A DNA stretch of 13,553 bases from Pseudomonadota bacterium (GTDB lineage: Bacteria > Pseudomonadota > Alphaproteobacteria > Rhizobiales > Xanthobacteraceae), in assembly GCA_021779635.1 (NCBI GenBank), contig JAJYAH010000104.1:1-13553 (forward strand), given 5' to 3'. Shown piece by piece: positions 1-5,635 of this stretch. The position numbers were made by a program, and so were the translations under genes. The notes beneath the pieces were generated by a model. The model did no database searches, was not told the DNA's origin, and saw only the letters and a list, made by a program, of their open reading frames with translations. Positions within the stretch are counted from its first letter, which is position 1; each line of letters begins with the position of its first letter.

Positions 1-29
1 CGATTCGACCGCTTGCCATCTCGCTTTGG
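1..29. repeat. Possible partial copy of the palindromic repeat seen at 8522-8550
   Basis: The first 29 bases align without gaps to the last 29 bases of the repeat at 8445-8550. CGATTCGAC and GCCATCTCGCT match exactly, with differences in the five bases between them and in the last few bases. In the full copy these bases are the loop and right arm of a hairpin. The left arm would lie outside this window, so whether a whole element is present cannot be judged. Confidence 0.35.
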
Positions 30-144
30 CCGAGGCAGCAGCTTCAATTCACACTTGCCATCGCCGCGCCATCAACCATGATCCTTCGGGTACGGGAGGG
101 CGGCTCCCGCATCGCTTTAAGGCAGAACCTTCGAGGCGGAATAA

Positions 145-1374
145 ATGGCCATTGCAGCATTGTCCGGCTGGACCAGCGAACAAAAGCACGTCGTTGCGGC
201 AAGTTTTCTCGGCTGGTCGCTGGATGCTTTCGATTTCTTCCTTCTGGTGTTCGTGCTGAAGGACATTGCCGCGGAATTCCATACCGATATATCGAACGTC
301 ACGCTGGCGATCCTGCTGACGCTGGCGATGCGTCCCATCGGCGCCTTCATTTTCGGCCGCGCCGCCGACCGCTGGGGCCGCCGCCCAACCCTGATGGTCG
401 ACATCCTGCTTTATTCGATGCTCGAATTCGCATCGGGCTTTGCGCCGAGCCTGACCGTGCTGATCATTTTGCGGGCGCTCTACGGCATCGCGATGGGCGG
501 CGAATGGGGTGTCGGGGCGTCGCTCACCATGGAGACGATCCCGCCGCATGCCCGCGGCTTCGTCTCCGGCCTGCTGCAGTCGGGTTACCCGGCCGGCTAC
601 TTCATGGCCTCGATCGTCTACGGCGCACTTTTTCCGTATATCGGATGGCGCGGCATGTTCATGGTCGGCGTGATTCCCGCGCTGCTCGTGCTTTACATTC
701 GCCGCAACGTCCCGGAATCGCCAAGCTGGAGCAAGGAGGCGGCGGTCGAACGCGGCAGCACCTTGTCGGTCCTGAAATCACACTGGCGCCTCGGCATCTA
801 CGCCGTGGTGCTGATGACCGCGTTCAATTTCTTCAGTCACGGCACGCAGGATCTCTACCCGACATTCCTGCAGGTCGAACACAAATTGTCCCCGCACGCG
901 GTCGGCATCATCGCCGTGATCTATAATATCGGCGCCATCTGCGGCGGCATCCTGTTCGGCACGCTGTCCGAGCGTTTCGGGCGGCGGCGATGCATCATCA
1001 TTGCCGCGCTGCTCTCCTTGCCGGTGATCCCGCTATGGGCCTTCGCGGACAGCCCCGCGATGCTCGCGATCGGCGCCTTCCTGATGCAATTCACCGTGCA
1101 GGGCGCCTGGGGCGTGGTGCCGGTGCATCTCAACGAGCTGTCGCCGGACACCGCACGGGGGACGTTTCCCGGATTCGTCTATCAACTGGGCAATCTGATC
1201 GCATCCGTGAACGCGACGCTGCAGGCCGTCATCGCCGCGCATTTCGGCGGAAATTACGGCTTCGCACTTGCGGCGGTGGCGGGCTCGGTGGCGCTCGTGA
1301 TCGCGGTATTGACGGCCGTCGGTACCGAAGCCAAGGGTGTCGTCTTTGCCAAGGCGAAAGCTGCCGCGGCATAG
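145..1374 (+). CDS. MFS transporter, probable carboxylate (sialate/lactate-type) proton symporter
   Basis: The 409-residue product is a 12-helix inner-membrane carrier of the major facilitator superfamily. The N-terminus reads like the SHS/AAHS carboxylate:H+ symporters: TM1 carries GWSLDAFDFF (D27, D30). The TM2-TM3 loop holds the MFS A-motif GRAADRWGRR (71-80). TM4 has GIAMGGEWGVGAS (114-126), and a second A-like loop GTLSERFGRR (272-281) opens the C-terminal half. Length is normal for the family and no frameshift is visible. The ATG at 145 follows an AGGCGGA-like ribosome site about 5 nt upstream. A 66-codon gene starts 62 nt after the stop, possibly in the same transcript. Substrate cannot be read from sequence; a small organic acid, possibly aromatic, is the family-based expectation. 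It opens a region rich in catabolic enzymes but none is directly co-transcribed with it. Confidence 0.9.
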   Translation: MAIAALSGWTSEQKHVVAASFLGWSLDAFDFFLLVFVLKDIAAEFHTDISNVTLAILLTLAMRPIGAFIFGRAADRWGRRPTLMVDILLYSMLEFASGFAPSLTVLIILRALYGIAMGGEWGVGASLTMETIPPHARGFVSGLLQSGYPAGYFMASIVYGALFPYIGWRGMFMVGVIPALLVLYIRRNVPESPSWSKEAAVERGSTLSVLKSHWRLGIYAVVLMTAFNFFSHGTQDLYPTFLQVEHKLSPHAVGIIAVIYNIGAICGGILFGTLSERFGRRRCIIIAALLSLPVIPLWAFADSPAMLAIGAFLMQFTVQGAWGVVPVHLNELSPDTARGTFPGFVYQLGNLIASVNATLQAVIAAHFGGNYGFALAAVAGSVALVIAVLTAVGTEAKGVVFAKAKAAAA

Positions 1375-1436
1375 ATTGCCTGGAACCTTTACGTCCGGTT
1401 CAATATTATTCGCGACCAACGGAAGGCGAAGTCCAC

Positions 1437-1637
1437 ATGAACGAGCGACTTGAGACGCTGAAGAAGGCGCGCGAGCGCATGGCCGACGACCGTGACGCCT
1501 TCGCAAAAACCCTGGCCGCGCCGTTCGACCGCGACAAGGCGGAGCGGGCGCGGATCAAATTCATCGAGACCCAGGTACTGATCGACGCCATCGACCGTGC
1601 CATCGAAGGCGAGCGAACCGGGCCCGCCGCCCCGTAA
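1437..1637 (+). CDS. Small charged helical protein, function unknown
   Basis: This is a 66-residue protein I do not recognise. It is rich in Arg, Lys, Asp and Glu, has almost no predicted turns until the final TGPAAP, and reads as two amphipathic helices (about residues 2-22 and 32-59) around a short AAPFDRD break, so a helical hairpin or coiled coil is plausible. There is no signal peptide, membrane segment or cysteine. The ATG at 1437 is preceded by GGAAGG about 10 nt upstream. It lies 62 nt after the MFS gene on the same strand, and its stop is 25 nt from the convergent DUF899 stop, leaving no room for a separate hairpin terminator. Codon use matches its neighbours, which favours a real gene. 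The longer in-frame extension to 990 lies inside the MFS gene and is not credible. Confidence 0.65.
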   Translation: MNERLETLKKARERMADDRDAFAKTLAAPFDRDKAERARIKFIETQVLIDAIDRAIEGERTGPAAP

Positions 1638-1662
1638 ACGCGCTTGGGTCCATCCTGGCCGA

Positions 1663-2400
1663 TCAGCTCTGGCAGCAGGCGGTCGTGGTTGCGGCCGGCT
1701 GGTATTGGTCGCGCAGCCGCACCCAGTCCATCGAATACGGCAGGCCCTCTTCGTGGCGGCCCATCGGCGTCAGGTCGAGATAGTGGTAGGCGGCATTCAT
1801 CATGTCGAGCCCGCGGGCGAAGCACGAATAAGTGTGGAAGATGTTCCCGGCGTCGTCGCGGAAGAACACGCTGATGCCGGGCGCGTCTTCGATCCCGAAA
1901 CCGGCGGTTCCGAAATTGTAGACTTTGTCGCCCCGCTGGATTTCATCCGGCGTAAATGAAACTGCGTAATCGTAATTGAAATCGCTGGCCGCCGAGGACA
2001 GCCAGTTGAAGGTCCAGCCCATCCGCGCCTTGAACGCTTCAAGCTTCGGCAAGGGCGCGCGCGAGATCGCGACCAGCGTGGTGTCGCGCGCGGCGAGATG
2101 GGGAACCATCCGCTCGAATCCATCCGCCCAGAACGAGCAGCTTTTGCAGCCTTCTGACCAATCGAGCGCGAACATGAAATGCTGGACCACGAGCTGGCTT
2201 CGTCCGGCGAACAGATCGGCGAGGGTCTGTTGGCCGCCCGGTCCGTCGAAGATGTAGCTCTTGTCGACCTTGACCCAGGGCAGCGCCCGACGCTCGGCGC
2301 TTAGCCGGTCGCGTGCCCGCGTATATTCCTTCTCGTGGGCCAGATGTGCTTTCCGTGCGGCAATCCAATCTTCACGCGAGACGATTTGGTGCGGTTGCAT
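1663..2400 (-). CDS. DUF899 family thioredoxin-like protein
   Basis: The 245-residue protein matches the DUF899 family, which has a thioredoxin-like fold and mostly uncharacterised members. Diagnostic stretches in order are: VSREDWIAARKAHLAHEKEYTRARDR (7-32); RALPWVKVDKSYIFDGP (38-54); DLFAGRSQLVVQHFMF (62-77); WSEGCKSCSFWAD (81-93) with paired C85 and C88 where thioredoxins carry CxxC; AISRAPLPKLEAFKARMGW (111-129); and SDFNYDYAVSFTP (139-151). Homologues end near WVRRxDxY, here WVRLRDQY, then a short tail with CC. The frame stays open upstream to 2514, but I choose the ATG at 2400 because AGGAG (2407-2411) sits 6 nt before it and homology begins at once. ATGs at 2424 and 2436 lack such a site. 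It is third in the arsR-SRPBCC-DUF899 operon, 25 nt after the SRPBCC stop. A redox or detoxification role is inference. Confidence 0.88.
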   Translation of the reverse strand: MQPHQIVSREDWIAARKAHLAHEKEYTRARDRLSAERRALPWVKVDKSYIFDGPGGQQTLADLFAGRSQLVVQHFMFALDWSEGCKSCSFWADGFERMVPHLAARDTTLVAISRAPLPKLEAFKARMGWTFNWLSSAASDFNYDYAVSFTPDEIQRGDKVYNFGTAGFGIEDAPGISVFFRDDAGNIFHTYSCFARGLDMMNAAYHYLDLTPMGRHEEGLPYSMDWVRLRDQYQPAATTTACCQS

Positions 2401-2406
2401 GACGGG

Positions 2407-2411
2407 CTCCT
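2407..2411 (-). promoter_or_regulatory. Ribosome binding site AGGAG that decides the DUF899 start
   Basis: AGGAG on the minus strand, 6 nt before the ATG at 2400. The alternative in-frame ATG at 2424 overlaps the end of the upstream gene and has no comparable site. Confidence 0.7.
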
Positions 2412-2425
2412 GCGTTTGAGACATT

Positions 2426-2890
2426 TCAGGCGACATATTTTTCAAGCTTGTCGAGCGTTCCGATCCATCCGCTCTCGTGGCCGTCCCGCGCGGCCTGATC
2501 GAACAGTTGCTCATGGTGCAGGGTCAGCAGCGTGCCGTCGCCGTCAGGCTTCAGCGAGACCGTCACCTGCGATTCGCGTTCGGGAGTCGAATGCCACGCC
2601 CAGCTGAAGGACAAGCTCTGGTTCGGCACCATCTCGCGATAGACGCCGGCGACTTCGTGATGCTCGCCGTCCTGCATCTTGAAGCTGACCCGGTATCGGC
2701 CACCGATCCGCGCATCGATGTCGGCCCGCACCGAGCCGGCGACGACCTGCGAGGGCCCGAACCAGCGGGCTATTTTTTCCGGATCGGTCCACGCCGCGTA
2801 GACTTTCGCCGGCGAGGCATTGAGACGACGTTTGAGGGTGAGGCTCGGTCGGGTGACGACACCGGCGGCAGCGCTTGATTTGGTGGCCAT
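2426..2890 (-). CDS. SRPBCC / AHSA1-domain protein
   Basis: The 154-residue protein has the SRPBCC (START-like, AHSA1/Aha1 C-terminal) helix-grip fold, which makes a deep hydrophobic pocket for a small ligand. Typical features are RRLNASPAKVYAAWTDPEKIARWFGP (21-46), the GGRYRVSF strand (63-70), VAGVYREMVPNQSLSFSW (80-97) and the C-terminal helix HESGWIGTLDKLEKYV (138-153). The ATG at 2890 has GGAGG (2898-2902) 7 nt upstream, inside the arsR-type gene. The first 121 nt of this gene overlap the last codons of that repressor in another frame. In many bacteria an ArsR-type regulator is paired with an SRPBCC protein in this order; known members of such pairs serve as ligand binders or as co-factors of the regulator, but the ligand is unknown. 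Earlier in-frame starts (to 3001) lie deep inside the repressor gene and lack homology. Confidence 0.88.
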   Translation of the reverse strand: MATKSSAAAGVVTRPSLTLKRRLNASPAKVYAAWTDPEKIARWFGPSQVVAGSVRADIDARIGGRYRVSFKMQDGEHHEVAGVYREMVPNQSLSFSWAWHSTPERESQVTVSLKPDGDGTLLTLHHEQLFDQAARDGHESGWIGTLDKLEKYVA

Positions 2891-3219
2891 TTTTCTTCCT
2901 CCACAAAAGCGGCAAGGCGGTCGAGACCTTCGGACCAAAAGCGCTGGTAGCGGTTGAGCCAGTCCATCGCCTGCTCCATCGGCCCGGCAGTCAATCGGCA
3001 CGCCACGACACGGCCGGTCTTTGCGCGCGCGATCAGGCCGGCATCCGACAGCACGTCGAGATGCTTCATGATCGCGGGCAGCGACATCGCGAACGGTTGC
3101 GCCAGATCGCTCACCGAAACACTGTGCTGGCCCTCGAGCCGGGCCAGCAGCGCTCGCCGCGTCGGGTCCGCGAGCGCGGCGAATGTGCGGTCCAGGGCCT
3201 GATCGTTATACTTAACCAT
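2770..3219 (-). CDS. ArsR-family winged-helix transcriptional repressor with a basic C-terminal tail
   Basis: The 149-residue protein starts MVKYNDQALDRTFAALADPTRRALLARL, typical of non-metal ArsR-like repressors found with SRPBCC genes. The winged helix covers about residues 8-85, with recognition helix SLPAIMKHLDVL (46-57) and wing ARAKTGRVVACRL (64-76). Only one cysteine (C74) occurs, so classical metal-sensing sites are absent. Residues 84-108 (AMDWLNRYQRFWSEGLDRLAAFVEE) are the usual last helix. From residue 111 a Pro/Ser-rich segment ends in PRRRKSTRRGPIRKK, which is encoded in the 121-nt overlap with the SRPBCC gene. The start at 3219 fits homology; the ATG lies inside a 26-bp palindrome that is a probable operator, which implies autoregulation. 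Upstream in-frame codons to 3369 lack homology. It is the first gene of the three-gene operon; the effector is unknown. Confidence 0.9.
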   Translation of the reverse strand: MVKYNDQALDRTFAALADPTRRALLARLEGQHSVSVSDLAQPFAMSLPAIMKHLDVLSDAGLIARAKTGRVVACRLTAGPMEQAMDWLNRYQRFWSEGLDRLAAFVEEEKWPPNQALPPVSSPDRASPSNVVSMPRRRKSTRRGPIRKK

Positions 3220-3232
3220 GTGGTTTAGTATA
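3207..3232. promoter_or_regulatory. 26-bp near-perfect palindrome over the arsR-type start codon, probable autoregulatory operator
   Basis: On the plus strand the left arm is TATACTTAACCA (3207-3218) and the right arm is TGGTTTAGTATA (3221-3232), separated by TG. The arms are complementary at 11 of 12 positions. The ATG of the repressor (3219-3217 on the minus strand) is inside it. Size and symmetry fit a dimeric winged-helix repressor site. A protein bound here would block the first gene of the operon directly, and it lies about 190 bp from the divergent VOC gene. Confidence 0.7.
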
Positions 3233-3410
3233 GACGCGGCCTGTCCAAAGTCAAGCCGCGCGGCCGGCAAACCCGCGCGACCGCCATTCCGTTCGTTCTT
3301 CAAGTTGCATTCGTATGGTTGAACTGACCCGGACTCGCGTTGTAACAACCAAGGCCCGATACGGCCCATGCGGCCCGCCGCGCATCGACCCGCGACGAAA
3401 GGATTAATCC

Positions 3411-3830
3411 ATGTCTGTCACTGTCAACGCGCTCGATCATCTGGTCATCAACGTCTCGGACGTCGCACGTTCCACCGAGTGGTATCGAAAGATACTCGGT
3501 ATGGAGGTCAAGATGTTCGATCCGGGTAACGGCAAGCCGCCTCGGACCTCGCTGATCTTCGGGAGCCAGAAAATCAATGTGCGGCCGCGTGACGCCGACA
3601 AGGTCGAGTGGTTCACCGCGGACCATGAAGCCGCGGGCAGTGACGATCTGTGCTTTCTCACCGCGGCCACACCGGAACAGGTGGTCGCGCATCTGAAGGC
3701 GCAGGGCGTAGCGATCGAGGAGGGTCCGGTGGCGCGGCAGGGCGCGCGCGGTATGTTGCGGTCGGTCTATTGCAGGGATCCCGACGGCAGCCTGATCGAA
3801 ATATCGTCGTATCCGGACGGCGCATCTTGA
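3411..3830 (+). CDS. VOC-superfamily (glyoxalase/dioxygenase-fold) protein
   Basis: The 139-residue single-domain protein has the two beta-alpha-beta-beta-beta modules of the vicinal oxygen chelate superfamily. Module 1 starts LDHLVINVSDVARSTEWYRKILGMEV (8-33) and module 2 SDDLCFLTAATPEQVVAHLKAQGVAIEEGPV (77-107), ending SVYCRDPDGSLIEISSYP (118-135). H10 and E130 are the usual first and last metal ligands. Many relatives carry a His in the strand that here reads KINVRP (R58), so the metal site may be altered; this is from memory of the family. Relatives are usually annotated VOC family virulence protein or glyoxalase/bleomycin-resistance protein; the substrate is not predictable. The ATG at 3411 has AAGGA 7 nt upstream. 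The acyl-CoA ligase gene starts 67 nt after its stop on the same strand, so co-transcription is possible. Confidence 0.88.
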   Translation: MSVTVNALDHLVINVSDVARSTEWYRKILGMEVKMFDPGNGKPPRTSLIFGSQKINVRPRDADKVEWFTADHEAAGSDDLCFLTAATPEQVVAHLKAQGVAIEEGPVARQGARGMLRSVYCRDPDGSLIEISSYPDGAS

Positions 3831-3897
3831 CGGGCGTCACGGCGGCGCCCTGATATGAACAGGCAAGAGCAGCCGGCAAGGCTGCATGGGAGGATAA

Positions 3898-5484
3898 ATG
3901 TCGAATTCACAGGCAGCGCCGGGCGTGGTCGGGCCATTCGCGGGACTTGACGTGCCATGGCTGCTGCGGCTACGGGCCGAAATCCGCGGCGATCATCCGT
4001 TTCTGATCTGGGCGCCGTTCGATGCGCCGGCGCGGATCTGGCGCTACGGCGAATTTCATGATCGGGTCGGCGCGCTCGCCGCGGGCCTTGCCAGGCGCGG
4101 CGTCAAGTCCGGCGAGTTCGTGCTGATCCATCTGGATAACTGCATCGAAGCCTTGCTGGCCTGGTTTGCCTGTGTCGAACTCGGCGCCATCGCCGTCACC
4201 ACCAACACCCGCTCCGCGCCCGCCGAAATGGAATACTTCGCCGGACATTGCGGCGCGGTTGCCGCGATCACCCAGCCTGCCTATGCCGATATGATCGCCG
4301 CGCATTGCCGAGGCCTGCGCTGGCTTGCGGTGATTTCGCACGACGCCGGCGCCAGGCCCGCGCAAGGCACCGCCGCACCCCGCGGCGACGCGTTCGATAC
4401 GCTATTCGCCGACAGCGCCGATCGGCCGCGCCGCGCGAGCGATCCGCTGGCACCGTGCAGCGTGCAATATACCTCCGGCACCACGTCGCGCCCAAAGGCG
4501 GTGCTGTGGACCCACGCCAATGCGCTGTGGGGTGCCAAGGTCAATGCGGCGCATCAGGACTTGCACGCCGGCGACGTGCATCAAACCTACCTGCCGCTGT
4601 TTCACACCAACGCGCTGGCCTATTCGATGCTGGCGAGCCTGTGGGTCGGCGCTACTTGCGTCGTCCAGCCGCGGTTCTCCGCCAGCCGGTTCTGGAATGT
4701 CGCCGCCGAGCATGGCTGCACCTGGACCTCGACGATCCCGTTCTGCATGAAAGCACTGCTGGAGCGCGAGATCCCGAAGCAGCATACGTTCCGGCTCTGG
4801 GGCACGGCGGTTTGCGAGCCGCCGGCCTTCGCCGCCTTCGGGGTCAAGATCATCGGCTGGTGGGGCATGACCGAAACCATCACCCACGGCATTATCGGCG
4901 AGGTCGACCAGCCCAATATGCCGATGGCGATCGGCCGCCCCGCGGCTGAATACGCTATCCGCGTCACCGGCGACGACGGCGCGCCGACACCGCGAGGCGG
5001 CACAGGCAATCTCCTGATCAAGGGCGTGCCCGGACTGTCGCTGTTCAGCGAATACCTGCACAACGAAAAGGCCACCCGCGAGAGCTTCGACGAGCATGGC
5101 TATTTCATCACCGGCGATCGCGTCACGCTGCTCGACAACGGCTACATCCGGTTCGGCGACCGCGCCAAGGACATGCTGAAGGTCGGCGGCGAGAACGTCG
5201 CAGCCTCCGAGATCGAGCAGGTGGTCGCCATGGTGCCCGGTGTGCGCGAGGCCGCAGTGGTTGCGAAAAAACACCCGATGCTCGACGAGGTGCCGGTGGT
5301 GTTCATCATTCCGCTAGCCGGCGTCTCGAGCGCGCCGCCGGAATTGCACGACACCGTGATGGCCGCCTGCCGAACCGGACTGGCTGATTTCAAGGTGCCG
5401 CACGAAATCCGCCTGGTCGATGAGATGCCACGTTCGACGCTGGAGAAGGTGGCCAAGGCGGAGTTGCGGAAGCTCTTGGGGTGA
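3898..5484 (+). CDS. AMP-forming acyl-CoA synthetase / ligase (ANL superfamily)
   Basis: The 528-residue enzyme would activate a carboxylic acid through an acyl-adenylate to its CoA thioester in the cytoplasm. Core motifs in order are: P-loop YTSGTTSRPK (191-200); A4-like region YLPLFHTNAL (231-240); A5 GWWGMTET (320-327); A7 YFITGDR (402-408); A8 hinge YIRFGDRAKDMLKVGGENVAASEIE (416-440); and the C-terminal catalytic lysine region STLEKVAKAELR (513-524), with K517 in the usual place. The P-loop has S197 where most members have Gly and Ala after the Lys, a variant I have seen in CaiC-like ATP-dependent ligases. The ATG at 3898 is preceded by GGGAGG. It lies 67 nt after the VOC gene and is convergent with the P450 across a repeat-bearing gap. 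A fatty, aromatic or terpenoid acid substrate cannot be told apart from sequence alone. Confidence 0.92.
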   Translation: MSNSQAAPGVVGPFAGLDVPWLLRLRAEIRGDHPFLIWAPFDAPARIWRYGEFHDRVGALAAGLARRGVKSGEFVLIHLDNCIEALLAWFACVELGAIAVTTNTRSAPAEMEYFAGHCGAVAAITQPAYADMIAAHCRGLRWLAVISHDAGARPAQGTAAPRGDAFDTLFADSADRPRRASDPLAPCSVQYTSGTTSRPKAVLWTHANALWGAKVNAAHQDLHAGDVHQTYLPLFHTNALAYSMLASLWVGATCVVQPRFSASRFWNVAAEHGCTWTSTIPFCMKALLEREIPKQHTFRLWGTAVCEPPAFAAFGVKIIGWWGMTETITHGIIGEVDQPNMPMAIGRPAAEYAIRVTGDDGAPTPRGGTGNLLIKGVPGLSLFSEYLHNEKATRESFDEHGYFITGDRVTLLDNGYIRFGDRAKDMLKVGGENVAASEIEQVVAMVPGVREAAVVAKKHPMLDEVPVVFIIPLAGVSSAPPELHDTVMAACRTGLADFKVPHEIRLVDEMPRSTLEKVAKAELRKLLG

Positions 5485-5531
5485 GGCCTCTCCGGATCAT
5501 TCGATCTCGATAGCTCTACGGCCTCCGCCTC

Positions 5532-5571
5532 AGAGCCCGCTCTGTTCCGATTGAATCGGAACAGAGGCTCT
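5532..5571. repeat. Bulged palindromic hairpin between convergent ligase and P450 genes (possible bidirectional terminator)
   Basis: TCTGTTCCGATT (5541-5552) and AATCGGAACAGA (5554-5565) are perfect inverted arms around one G. Outside them AGAGCC (5532-5537) pairs with GGCTCT (5566-5571), leaving CGC (5538-5540) as a bulge on one side only. It stands 47 nt after the ligase stop. No clear T-run follows, so a terminator role is uncertain. It forms one unit with the repeat that continues to 5635. Confidence 0.75.
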
Positions 5572-5580
5572 ATCTCTCTA

Positions 5581-5635
5581 TTTTGACGCGTTTTCTTCGC
5601 GCGAACCGGCATCCACTTCGCTGGAAAACGCTCTA
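5581..5635. repeat. Dispersed intergenic repeat, copy 1 (related to 11698-11751)
   Basis: This segment aligns over its whole length with 11698-11751. Shared blocks include GCGAACCGG, ATCCACTTCGCTG, and AAAACGCTCTA at the end. Internal symmetry GCGTTTTC ... GAAAACGC makes it a palindromic element. Its last bases CTCTAG contain the stop codon (TAG, minus strand, 5635-5633) of the P450 gene. Similar sequences are, from memory, widespread in Bradyrhizobium-group genomes. Confidence 0.75.

Noticed and set aside
1597..1959. Plus-strand 120-codon frame between the small protein and the DUF899 gene
   Set aside because: It is antisense to conserved DUF899 sequence, and its start is inside the 66-codon gene.
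4402..5274. 290-codon minus-strand frame opposite the acyl-CoA ligase
   Set aside because: It lies wholly under core ligase motifs, and its composition is typical of an antisense shadow.
3411..5484. VOC gene plus ligase as an antibiotic-resistance module
   Set aside because: The VOC fold alone does not show resistance; no resistance-specific residues or mobile context are visible.
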